Below, piece by piece: positions 21,210 through 27,204 of a stretch of 27,489 nucleotides of DNA; positions within the stretch are counted from its first letter, which is position 1; each line of letters opens with the position of its first letter. The DNA is from a virus, in IMG/VR virus record IMGVR_UViG_3300048033_000488, positions 1-27,489 of that record; one strand, given 5' to 3'. A program made the position numbers and the translations under genes. The notes under the pieces are model-generated. The model made no database searches and had not been told where the DNA came from. It saw only the letters and a program-made list of their open reading frames with translations.

Positions 21210-21681
21210 TCTTTATAGTGTTCTTAATGCTTGTTAAACCTATACTTGTCTCTCTGTGTATTTTATTCATACTGGTGCCCTCCATATGTATTCTTATCAT
21301 CTTGGCATCATACCAATGAAAGTCATCCATCTCCTGCTCCATGTAATCTAGTAAGCGCTCCATTGCCTGTCTTTCTTCAGGTAACCCTGCCTCTTCCAGA
21401 AAGTCAAAGTCTAAATCATCAAGGCTAACTTTATTGACCTTGCGTTTGGCCCTTTGGTATTTAAGTGCTGTGTTGATACAGCTGCGGTACACATAAAAGA
21501 AATTGAGGCTGTCCTCCTCATCGTAAAAGTTTATCCTGCCCTCTGCCTCCATTTCAAGTAGGCGCAGGAAAACCATTTGTACTATATCGCCAGCTACGCT
21601 ATAACTGCCATCAGTATACTCTTTGATAAAGCCTGTTAGGCGTTTAAAGTTCTTCCTGTAAAACCTTTCTATCCTGCCCAT
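21133..21681 (-). CDS. Sigma-70 family-like transcription factor
   Basis: 182 residues. A region-2-like part lies at about 25-80 (AGDIVQMVFLRLLEME, then FFYVYRSCINTALKYQRAKR). A region-4-like helix-turn-helix lies at 124-165 (KMIRIHMEGTSMNKIHRETS, then SIKNTIKNGKARI). The two parts and the size resemble ECF-type sigma factors, a call often seen in Bacteroidetes phages. It would direct host RNA polymerase to phage promoters. The acidic linker VSLDDLDFDFLEEAGL between them is typical. The start overlaps the 47-residue gene by 13 nt. Confidence 0.7.
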   Translation of the reverse strand: MGRIERFYRKNFKRLTGFIKEYTDGSYSVAGDIVQMVFLRLLEMEAEGRINFYDEEDSLNFFYVYRSCINTALKYQRAKRKVNKVSLDDLDFDFLEEAGLPEERQAMERLLDYMEQEMDDFHWYDAKMIRIHMEGTSMNKIHRETSIGLTSIKNTIKNGKARIHDRLREDWEDYSNGDYNQI

Positions 21682-21812
21682 GTTATATTAATAACAAATA
21701 GGCCGCAGCATACCTGAAGTAGGTTAAGCCCATGCAACTCATCTGTAGGGTCATAGTAGGCGTAATTAACACCTAGTAGAACGCCAGTAATAGGGCTTAA
21801 CTCAATTTGCAT
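21669..21812 (-). CDS. Small 47-aa hydrophobic protein
   Basis: 47 residues, opening MQIELSPITGVLLGVNYAYY and continuing with LHGLNLLQVCCGLFVINITW. Short proteins beginning I..SPITG.LLGVNY are common in Bacteroidetes phages. The function is unknown to me. The stop overlaps the start of the sigma-like gene (ATGGGCAGGATAG), so the two are coupled. It may be peripheral to the membrane. Confidence 0.6.
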   Translation of the reverse strand: MQIELSPITGVLLGVNYAYYDPTDELHGLNLLQVCCGLFVINITWAG

Positions 21813-21866
21813 ATTATTTAGATTTAACTGCTTACAATATAACCACTTAGTTATGAAAATACAAGT

Positions 21867-22103
21867 CTACCTTTTGTAGGTGATTAGCCCTGCGTTATCC
21901 TTCTCAATTATTCTGGTAAAAGGAATGCGGTGTAGTTTACCTGTTGATGTGTTGCGCACTATGTAATAACTGCTGCCCACATCAATATCCGATTCCTCCC
22001 CATCTACTCTAGTTTGTAAATAAGCGTGTGTTTCTATACACACAAATTCCATTCCACTTACTACAAACCTTTGGCCGTTTAATATCCTGCGCTTAAAATT
22101 CAT
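21867..22103 (-). CDS. Hypothetical 78-aa beta-rich protein
   Basis: 78 residues, mostly beta strands (QRFVVSGMEFVCIETHAYLQ, then YYIVRNTSTGKLHRIPFTRI). No motif or membrane segment can be seen. The start overlaps the 104-residue gene by 11 nt (ATGAATTTTAA), the usual coupling in this window. I do not recognise it. A DNA-replication operon role is suggested only by position after the helicase. Confidence 0.6.
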   Translation of the reverse strand: MNFKRRILNGQRFVVSGMEFVCIETHAYLQTRVDGEESDIDVGSSYYIVRNTSTGKLHRIPFTRIIEKDNAGLITYKR

Positions 22104-22407
22104 CCATGTAATTTTCTAGCGCCTTGTTTAGGCGTGTGTTTTCCTTTTTTAAATCGTACAACTCCTGCTTTAATTTATCATTAGTAATACGAGCATCTAG
22201 TATCATTTTGTCCAGTGTAGTAAAGTAGTCTGTAATATGCCTATACACTGCACTGGTATCTGCACAAATATGGAAAACCTCCCACATCTGCTCTTGTGTC
22301 ATTGACTCCTTATCACTTAACTCATTACTTAGGTACTGGAGGGCTTTGTGTAACTCAGCCTCCTTTTCCATATAATACAACCTGTTACCCTCAAAATGGA
22401 GATTCAT
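22093..22407 (-). CDS. Hypothetical 104-aa coiled-coil protein
   Basis: 104 residues, helical. The second half (KMILDARITNDKLKQELYDL, then KKENTRLNKALENYM) is a clear coiled coil. The start overlaps the helicase stop by 17 nt; an alternative ATG 12 codons later (22371) would remove that overlap. Its position directly after the helicase suggests a replication accessory, such as a loader or adaptor, but no sequence motif proves this. Confidence 0.55.
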   Translation of the reverse strand: MNLHFEGNRLYYMEKEAELHKALQYLSNELSDKESMTQEQMWEVFHICADTSAVYRHITDYFTTLDKMILDARITNDKLKQELYDLKKENTRLNKALENYMDEF

Positions 22408-23314
22408 CTATTTGTCTGTCTTTAGTTACTAAATTTAAGCCATCTATTGTAAAGCCGCAATTGCCTGCTGTTGAGCCTAGCCTTACTGGAGCATCTAATG
22501 GTGTTGGCCTACCACCACTTTCTAACTCTTTTACCTTGCGCACATGAATGTCAGTGTACAGCCAATCTTGAGCGTGCTGAGTGTATCTATGAAGTACAAA
22601 GAACTCATCGGCCCTATTTACGAATTTACCACCTCCTTCAACATCGCTGGCCATTGGTGGCATAGTGTGCCCACTATACTCGTGGCTGCCCTTATGCACC
22701 TTTCTAAGCGCCTCTGTAGCAGGGTGTGTGTTTAGTATAGTAGTTACACCATATTCCTTACAGAACTTTCTTAGGTGGCTTGTTACCTCGTAATGGTAAT
22801 CGTGTGTGCTTATGCCTTTTAAATCTGCCTTTCGTATTGTAAGGCTATTGTAAGGGTCAATCATCATACCCTGAAACTCCCAAGCATCATAAACCTCAGC
22901 AGCAATGTCCAGTAACTCAAAAGCATTTACTATTAATTCGCTATCTATAAAAGCCCAGTGGCCCTCTACAAAGCTATGGTGCCGCCAGAAGGTTTGCTCA
23001 TCTATTTGGTTTATTGGCTTGCCTGCTAGAAACTCAATTAGTTTCCGCTGTAAGCTTTGCACCTCGTTTTCGCTGCTGTATATAAGCCAGCGTGTGCCGT
23101 TTTCTAAGGTGTGTAATAACTGCAGGTAAGTCATTGTGTGTGTCTTACCCACATTGGCATGTCCAGTAACTACCACAAAGTTCCCTTTCTTAAAGCGTAG
23201 GAAGTCATCTATTTCAGGAACCCCAAACCTAGAGGCCTCGCTAATCTTACCCTCTCTTGCTCTCTCTAAATAGCGTAGGGTTTGGTTGGATTTTATTATG
23301 TGCTTGTGTATCAT
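22391..23314 (-). CDS. DnaB-like RecA-fold replicative helicase domain
   Basis: 307 residues. The RecA-type ATPase has Walker A GHANVGKT at 51-58, a LIYSSENE segment near 77-84 with the catalytic-type Glu, Walker B GMMIDPYNS at 149-157, and TTILNTHPA near 191-199. It is the C-terminal domain of a DnaB/Twinkle-like helicase without the primase or N-terminal domain. It would unwind the fork as a ring. The C-terminus ends DESPF, like an SSB acidic tail. No primase is visible in the window. Confidence 0.85.
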   Translation of the reverse strand: MIHKHIIKSNQTLRYLERAREGKISEASRFGVPEIDDFLRFKKGNFVVVTGHANVGKTHTMTYLQLLHTLENGTRWLIYSSENEVQSLQRKLIEFLAGKPINQIDEQTFWRHHSFVEGHWAFIDSELIVNAFELLDIAAEVYDAWEFQGMMIDPYNSLTIRKADLKGISTHDYHYEVTSHLRKFCKEYGVTTILNTHPATEALRKVHKGSHEYSGHTMPPMASDVEGGGKFVNRADEFFVLHRYTQHAQDWLYTDIHVRKVKELESGGRPTPLDAPVRLGSTAGNCGFTIDGLNLVTKDRQIDESPF

Positions 23315-23348
23315 ATTTGTGAATGTAGGTATCTTTTTTTATTGGGTC

Positions 23349-23381
23349 AAAAAAAAGGGGCGGCTAAATAGCCAACCCCTT
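23349..23381 (-). terminator. Rho-independent terminator after ssb
   Basis: On the minus strand AGGGG..GGCT and AGCC.CCCCT pair around ATTT, followed by a run of T. It lies 22 nt past the ssb stop and before the helicase gene, dividing the early region into two transcription units or reducing helicase expression. Confidence 0.8.
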
Positions 23382-23402
23382 ACACATACTTAACACAAGT
23401 AA

Positions 23403-23918
23403 CTAGAATGGTAAGTCATCACCTACCTGCTCGCCATTGACTATGGCTTGTGCTGTTTCTATTTTTTCCTCTCGGCTGCTGAAATGCGTATTGTAGTTTG
23501 TTTCCTGCTTGGGCTGTTCCAGAACCCACTCCACAAACGCATCAGCAACCTTAAGTACATCTGTGCTTTTAGCACCCTTATCCTTAAGTAAATCAACTGC
23601 AGCTTTTAAGCACGACTGCTTAACAATCATTTTCTGCTTCTCATCATTATTACCTGAGTAATTGCTTTTAGAGTAGCCACCTCCTGAGTAGTTACCACCC
23701 CCTCCGTTATATACTGGCTTAATCTTATTGCCGTACTGGTTGCTAGTAATCTCATACTCTACCTCTGCACCTGCAACGAATTTATCTTGGTCGGCCTTAA
23801 CGCTGTTGTACTCACCGCTATCTCCGTTATCCATTGTTACAAAGAATTTGTAAAAGGTTTTGCCGTTAAATGAAAAGTCCCCCTTTGGAGACACTGATAC
23901 TACTTTTGCTGTTTTCAT
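23403..23918 (-). CDS. ssb: Single-stranded DNA-binding protein
   Basis: 171 residues from the ATG at 23918; a longer frame exists, but the ATGA overlap with the 45-residue gene fixes this start. An OB-like N-terminal region (TAKVVSVSPKGDFSFNGKTF) is followed by a Gly/Tyr/Asn-rich stretch (NGGGGNYSGGGY), a helical region and the acidic tail GDDLPF. The tail is the docking site of SSB proteins for helicases and nucleases. The central helical part is longer than in host SSBs. It coats single-stranded DNA during replication and recombination. Confidence 0.75.
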   Translation of the reverse strand: MKTAKVVSVSPKGDFSFNGKTFYKFFVTMDNGDSGEYNSVKADQDKFVAGAEVEYEITSNQYGNKIKPVYNGGGGNYSGGGYSKSNYSGNNDEKQKMIVKQSCLKAAVDLLKDKGAKSTDVLKVADAFVEWVLEQPKQETNYNTHFSSREEKIETAQAIVNGEQVGDDLPF

Positions 23919-24052
23919 AATGTTGATTGATTTTCTAAGTTTGCAATTTGAGCCTCTAGCATAGCTACTCGCTCTTTCATCCATTCGCTGCCAATGTTAT
24001 TGGCAAAGGTTTCTAAGTCATCTAGGACTTGGTAAATGTTTTCTGTATTCAT
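23915..24052 (-). CDS. Small 45-aa helical protein before ssb
   Basis: 45 residues, MNTENIYQVLDDLETFANNI, then a coiled stretch MKERVAMLEAQIANLENQ. The stop overlaps the ssb start (ATGA at 23915-23918). The leader is ACAAAAGCAATG, one of the AGCAATG group. A small coiled-coil partner is possible; there is no known family. Confidence 0.6.
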   Translation of the reverse strand: MNTENIYQVLDDLETFANNIGSEWMKERVAMLEAQIANLENQSTL

Positions 24053-24064
24053 TGCTTTTGTTTT

Positions 24065-24217
24065 TTAGTATTCCGATTCGTCTCTGCCCCTTGAAGTTAG
24101 CCTACATTCATAGTCCATTGTTCTTAAATACTTCATCCAGTTTTTAGCGTCTTGATAATCTAAGGTTTCAAAATCAATTAAACCCCCTAATACTACTTGG
24201 TAAACTTTGTCTTGCAT
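24065..24217 (-). CDS. Small 50-aa protein
   Basis: 50 residues: MQDKVYQVVLGGLIDFETLD, then DAKNWMKYLRTMDYECRL and a charged end. It is an alpha-beta miniature protein. The leader CCAAGAGCAATG belongs to the recurrent group. A hairpin with a short U-rich tail (24238-24257) lies just before it. I do not recognise it. Confidence 0.55.
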   Translation of the reverse strand: MQDKVYQVVLGGLIDFETLDYQDAKNWMKYLRTMDYECRLTSRGRDESEY

Positions 24218-24237
24218 TGCTCTTGGTATTTAAATAA

Positions 24238-24257
24238 GGGCGGCTGTTACACCGCCC
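24238..24257 (-). terminator. Hairpin between small genes, weak terminator or processing site
   Basis: GGGCGG and CCGCCC form a perfect 6-bp stem with an 8-nt loop. On the minus strand it is followed by TTATTTAAATACC, a weak U-tract. It lies between the 43- and 50-residue genes and resembles the hairpin before the 87-residue gene at 12936. Confidence 0.55.
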
Positions 24258-24269
24258 CTGTTGTTTGTT

Positions 24270-24401
24270 TTAACCTAAATGTTCTCTCATTTCTAGTTCC
24301 TCGTACAAGTATGTAATAGCTAAATTGTAATCACCTTTAGTATAAGCTAACATTTCTCTTACTGCTTGGTCTGTAAATGGGTGGTTGTTTGTTGTTTTCA
24401 T
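24270..24401 (-). CDS. Small 43-aa helical protein
   Basis: 43 residues: a short start MKTTNNHPFTDQAVREMLAY and a helix ending in EELEMREHLG. The pattern DQAVREMLAYTKGDYNLAI is helical with a turn. It carries the leader AAGAGCAATG and sits about 60 nt after the RusA gene with a TTCCTTTG promoter-like site between them. The function is unknown. Confidence 0.55.
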   Translation of the reverse strand: MKTTNNHPFTDQAVREMLAYTKGDYNLAITYLYEELEMREHLG

Positions 24402-24461
24402 TGCTCTTTGTTTTTGTTTAACAAGTCAAAGGAATAAAAAAAAGTAATTCTCCTACAAATT

Positions 24462-24821
24462 TTATTTAAAAATTTTACCCTCTATTACAATGACAGATGT
24501 GTCTTTGGGTAAATCGCTTGCTGGTTCTATACGCACAGCCTTAATGAACTTCTTATTGTCATCTTTAATTAAGCCTGCCTCTACCAGTGCATCCTGTGTG
24601 AATTTAACTGCCATAATGCAGTTGTCTAAATCATAGCGGTAATTAACCTTAGCAGTAATTACGCAATACTCAAACTTAAAGTCGTAATCCAGCTGCTGCA
24701 TAACCACCTCACGCCATTTGGTTTTTTCCTTACTACGGAATGTCCAGTGGGGTGAGGAGTAAAACTTATTGAGGCTAGGTATCTTACCTAAGTGTACCTC
24801 TATTTTAGTGTGGTCAGTCAT
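24462..24821 (-). CDS. rusA: RusA-like Holliday junction resolvase
   Basis: 119 residues from the ATG at 24821, which overlaps the stop of the upstream gene (ATGACTGA). LGKIPSLNKFYSSPHWTFRS opens the chain. The catalytic block YRYDLDNCIMAVKFTQDAL (Asp64, Asp66, Lys73) and GLIKDDNKKFI (Asp87, Asp88) match the acidic and lysine residues of RusA. The family cuts four-way junctions as a dimer, resolving replication and recombination intermediates before packaging. The length is usual for the family. Confidence 0.9.
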   Translation of the reverse strand: MTDHTKIEVHLGKIPSLNKFYSSPHWTFRSKEKTKWREVVMQQLDYDFKFEYCVITAKVNYRYDLDNCIMAVKFTQDALVEAGLIKDDNKKFIKAVRIEPASDLPKDTSVIVIEGKIFK

Positions 24822-24987
24822 GGTGTAGCCTATGTGCATACTCTGCATCTATCTTAGCTATCTCACCTATGTAAGCAAGTTCCTGAGCCTTTGCAGCATC
24901 ACGCTGCATCTCAGTGCTATCTGTACCTATATTCTGGAATAACATTGCCATCTTATGCAGTATGGCATCTATCTCTTTATTTCTCAT
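24814..24987 (-). CDS. Small 57-aa helical protein before rusA
   Basis: 57 residues from the ATG at 24987, which overlaps the previous stop (ATGAGAAATAA); an ATG four codons earlier is also possible. It is fully helical and acidic: MRNKEIDAILHKMAMLFQNI, then MQRDAAKAQELAYIGEIAKI and a His-rich end. It is coupled to rusA. I do not recognise the family. Confidence 0.6.
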   Translation of the reverse strand: MRNKEIDAILHKMAMLFQNIGTDSTEMQRDAAKAQELAYIGEIAKIDAEYAHRLHHD

Positions 24988-25126
24988 TGGGTTGTACATC
25001 TGCTTTTTTTAGTTCATATAATACCCCATCAAAGAGTAGGTTAACATGAAAGCCATCTACTGCCCAAGCGTGGTAGTTATCCTCGTTTAATAAGGCACTA
25101 AGTCTTTGAGCCTGTTTGAATGTCAT
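24977..25126 (-). CDS. Small 49-aa protein
   Basis: 49 residues from the ATG at 25126. The longer frame above it reads through the 55-residue gene in another frame and looks non-coding. It reads MTFKQAQRLSALLNEDNYHA, then DGFHVNLLFDGVLYELKK. It is an alpha-beta miniature protein, coupled to both neighbours by overlap (29 nt before, 11 nt after). The function is unknown. Confidence 0.5.
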   Translation of the reverse strand: MTFKQAQRLSALLNEDNYHAWAVDGFHVNLLFDGVLYELKKADVQPNEK

Positions 25127-25265
25127 AAGGGGTAGAGTAGTATTTGTTAAAGCCGTAATCACTAGGCTGCTCATCGTAAAACCCAAAGTGAGATAGGAAG
25201 TGGTTATGGTAATCATCATCAACCTCTTTCCTTTCTATAGCTAGGCTGTATTGTCTTCTAGTCAT
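25098..25265 (-). CDS. Small 55-aa protein rich in Tyr and His
   Basis: 55 residues from the ATG at 25265. A GTG six codons earlier is possible but has no better context. It reads MTRRQYSLAIERKEVDDDYH, with HFLSHFGFYDEQPSDYGFNK later. It is charged and has no membrane segment. The frame choice over the overlapping one is based on residue composition and overlap pattern only. Confidence 0.45.
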   Translation of the reverse strand: MTRRQYSLAIERKEVDDDYHNHFLSHFGFYDEQPSDYGFNKYYSTPYDIQTGSKT

Positions 25266-25299
25266 ATATCTTGTGTGTAACACAAGTAAATATATCTAT

Positions 25300-25722
25300 T
25301 TATTTTCTAATAAATAATCTAATAAGAGCGAAGGTCGCTAGAATAATTGAGAGTATCAACACCTTGTCAATAAGTTTGAATTCATTTTCCTTATACACCA
25401 CCTGCGGTACTTTAACCACCTGTGTTACTTGTATTGTATCTGGTAGACACTCAGCTGTTACCTGAATAGTATCGTGAATACGCATTAGCTGTACTCTAAC
25501 GCCATTTCTTTCTACTTCTATGGTATCATACTGGCTAAGCACTAAAGTGTCGTGTACGGCCTTAATTTCTGTTACCACTATTGTGTCCAGTTTTACCGCA
25601 ACCCGTTCTACTATCGTTGGGTCTTTTGCAACTGCACGCTTCAGGTGCCACTTCGCACCACAACCCTGAGTCAAAAAAAGCAGCCCTATTAGAACTGCTC
25701 TTGTTTTTACTACGCCCCACAT
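25300..25722 (-). CDS. Lipoprotein with C-terminal membrane segment, candidate one-piece spanin
   Basis: 140 residues. A signal peptide with a lipobox-like end LFLTQGC puts the lipid-carrying Cys at residue 21 (slightly degenerate box, more tolerated in Bacteroidetes). The periplasmic middle has five short repeats around DTI or DTL (45-50, 57-62, 65-70, 83-88, 94-99), so it is probably beta-rich. A single membrane span lies at about 119-137, ending in basic RLFIRK. Outer-membrane lipid at one end and an inner-membrane helix at the other is the layout of u-spanins, which fuse the two membranes at lysis. It lies in the lysis region. No other spanin is visible. Confidence 0.65.
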   Translation of the reverse strand: MWGVVKTRAVLIGLLFLTQGCGAKWHLKRAVAKDPTIVERVAVKLDTIVVTEIKAVHDTLVLSQYDTIEVERNGVRVQLMRIHDTIQVTAECLPDTIQVTQVVKVPQVVYKENEFKLIDKVLILSIILATFALIRLFIRK

Positions 25723-25820
25723 GCTTCACAATCTTCAGGGTTATCTATGTTGCAACTAGGTTGCTCCATATTCTGTAACTCATCTACAAAGTCCTCAAAG
25801 CTATCTCCGAAATCACCCAT
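25710..25820 (-). CDS. Small 36-aa acidic protein with Cys end
   Basis: 36 residues, very acidic: MGDFGDSFEDFVDELQNMEQ, then a short end with three Cys (PSC, EDCEACGA). The start overlaps the holin-like stop (ATGGGTGA) and the stop overlaps the start of the lipoprotein (ATGTGGGGCGTAG). The nested overlaps on both sides favour translation. No function can be given. Confidence 0.5.
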   Translation of the reverse strand: MGDFGDSFEDFVDELQNMEQPSCNIDNPEDCEACGA

Positions 25821-25980
25821 TCATTTTGTCTTTAGAAAAGAATAACACAAACGCTACGCCAAAGAAAGTTCCTGCCTCTGTGAGGCTCGCTTTCTCCATA
25901 GCCACTAATGTAATACCTGCTGCGAATAATACTGCACCTACTGCCGTAGTTTTCCAATTCTTTGTAACTCTGTCTATCAT
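25813..25980 (-). CDS. Small two-helix membrane protein, holin candidate
   Basis: 55 residues. A basic start (MIDRVTKNWK) is followed by a first hydrophobic helix at about 12-29 (TAVGAVLFAAGITLVAM), a short polar turn (EKASLTEAG), a second helix at about 37-50 (TFFGVAFVLFFS) and a basic end. Two-helix hairpins of this size next to endolysins are typical class II holins. The ATG overlaps the stop of the coiled-coil membrane gene (ATGA). Which of the three membrane genes is the true holin cannot be told. Confidence 0.6.
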   Translation of the reverse strand: MIDRVTKNWKTTAVGAVLFAAGITLVAMEKASLTEAGTFFGVAFVLFFSKDKMNG

Positions 25981-26258
25981 CCTCTTAGTCTATCATTTTC
26001 TTTTTTCAGGAAACCAACCTCTGTTCTCAGCGCATGAACCTCAGCCGTAAGTTCTAAGACCTTCGTATTGCTTTCCTCCAGTAACTGCTCCAATCTAGCA
26101 ACTCTGTTTTTAAGGTCATCACGATACTGAACACCATCACTATTCTGCACAGATTCCTTTTTATAGTCTGTTTTCAACTTCAGTCTAAACTCTAAGAACT
26201 TCCAAATACCAGCAGATGCAAGTATTGTGCCTATCGTGATTATTACCTGACTATCCAT
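25977..26258 (-). CDS. Membrane protein with coiled-coil tail, 93 aa
   Basis: 93 residues. An N-terminal membrane segment at about 5-23 (VIITIGTILASAGIWKFLEF) is followed by a long charged coiled coil at about 50-93 (RVARLEQLLEESNTKVLELT, then AEVHALRTEVGFLKKEN). One span with a helical rod also fits an i-spanin-like or holin-regulating protein. It overlaps the upstream membrane gene by 8 nt. It is probably part of the lysis set. Confidence 0.6.
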   Translation of the reverse strand: MDSQVIITIGTILASAGIWKFLEFRLKLKTDYKKESVQNSDGVQYRDDLKNRVARLEQLLEESNTKVLELTAEVHALRTEVGFLKKENDRLRG

Positions 26259-26622
26259 TTCTTGATATGTTTTCCCTTTGTACTCTTACCACATTCCAGC
26301 ACGCAAATACAAATATGATTATCCAACCTGTACGGCTCCCCTCCATTAACCCTACCATTGATAAGTTTATGATAGTAGCCAATGCAACTAAACAAGCCAA
26401 TTTAACAGCGTTTAGTCTACTTTTAAGGCTGCCGCTATACAATACAGCCCAAAGCTGGTATAGCCCAGCAAACAGGGCAATAAGTATAAGCCAGTAGTTA
26501 GGGCTTTCATACTCCATACATATGCTAAGTGGTAGGCACACTAAATGGCACATAGATATGAGAACCTCATTAGGCTCACTATCACTATATAAGAAAATAC
26601 TCCTTGCTCGCTTTAGCCCCAT
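26251..26622 (-). CDS. Membrane protein with several spans, 123 aa
   Basis: 123 residues with about three to four hydrophobic segments: around 21-36, 43-62 (YWLILIALFAGLYQLWAVLY), 70-92 (AVKLACLVALATIINLSMVG) and 99-113 (GWIIIFVFACWNVV). It overlaps the endolysin gene by 10 nt, so it is translated with it. Holin, antiholin or other lysis-related membrane protein are the options. The family is not recognised. Confidence 0.55.
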   Translation of the reverse strand: MGLKRARSIFLYSDSEPNEVLISMCHLVCLPLSICMEYESPNYWLILIALFAGLYQLWAVLYSGSLKSRLNAVKLACLVALATIINLSMVGLMEGSRTGWIIIFVFACWNVVRVQRENISRNG

Positions 26623-27074
26623 CGCTTATAGATTGTTTTGCCGTTTTGCTTAACACAACTTAAAACCTCTCCCCTGTTGTTAGAAGCCTTATAACTAACA
26701 TGAACCCAAGCAGGGTTCTCATCATCTCCAAACTCCCAAATAAGTTGGTCAAACTCAAGATTATCTTTAATGTAGTTGAATAACTGATGGTTTTCTAAAC
26801 CACCATACACATCTGCATCTAAGTCTAATGCCTGCCCTTTGCTGTGCTGACTTCCTGAAGCACCACCAATCAAATCATTCAGAGCCTTTGAGCGATAGCC
26901 ACTGGTGATGGCAATTGGTTTGCCAAAGTGAGAGCGCATAGGTTGAAAAACCTTTTGTGCAATAAGCATTAAACTGGACAAATGCTCACCGCTAGGCTTG
27001 TTATTAATCCCATGCTTAATAGCAGTAGCACTCTTTGTCGCTTCCCCTAATGTTAAGTTCTTACTCAGTCTCAT
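26613..27074 (-). CDS. M15-type peptidase endolysin
   Basis: 153 residues from the ATG at 27074. A longer in-frame extension of 37 residues (up to 27185) covers a different real gene in another frame, so this shorter start is preferred. The zinc-site motifs are SQHSKGQALDLD (His77, Asp84) and WVHVSY (His125), preceded by AITSGYRSKALNDLIGG, the M15A D-Ala-D-Ala carboxypeptidase-like layout. These enzymes cut the peptide bridges of peptidoglycan at lysis. The length is typical for phage M15 endolysins. Confidence 0.85.
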   Translation of the reverse strand: MRLSKNLTLGEATKSATAIKHGINNKPSGEHLSSLMLIAQKVFQPMRSHFGKPIAITSGYRSKALNDLIGGASGSQHSKGQALDLDADVYGGLENHQLFNYIKDNLEFDQLIWEFGDDENPAWVHVSYKASNNRGEVLSCVKQNGKTIYKRWG

Positions 27075-27204
27075 TCTTTGTGATGCTCCCAATGCCTTGA
27101 TTATAGTAATTGCCCTCACAGCATTCTCTAGAATACCGCTTACCATCTTTGCAAAGGCATCCCCTGCGTTTATCCTGAGGAACATTATATCTGTCCTTGC
27201 TCAT
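27061..27204 (-). CDS. Cys-rich 47-aa protein overlapping the endolysin
   Basis: 47 residues. It opens MSKDRYNVPQDKRR, then GCLCKDG.RYSRECCEG and NQGIGSI. The CxC, DG.YS..CC and QGIG pattern is a miniature family I know from Bacteroidetes phages, with unknown role. Four Cys could bind a metal. The ATG overlaps the previous stop (TAATG at 27204-27206). Its own stop lies 11 nt inside the endolysin frame (ATGAGACTGAGTAA). Much of it lies in sequence that otherwise reads as the false N-terminal extension of the peptidase. Confidence 0.7.
   Translation of the reverse strand: MSKDRYNVPQDKRRGCLCKDGKRYSRECCEGNYYNQGIGSITKNETE

Noticed and set aside
23320-23351. TTTG-N20-TACATTCA as a promoter for the helicase gene
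   Set aside because: The -7 element matches poorly, and the start of transcription would fall almost on the ATG; it also overlaps the U-run of the ssb terminator.
26613-27185. A 190-residue endolysin with a 37-residue N-terminal extension
   Set aside because: The extension overlaps the better-supported Cys-rich gene in another frame, and the M15 family normally begins near the ATG at 27074.
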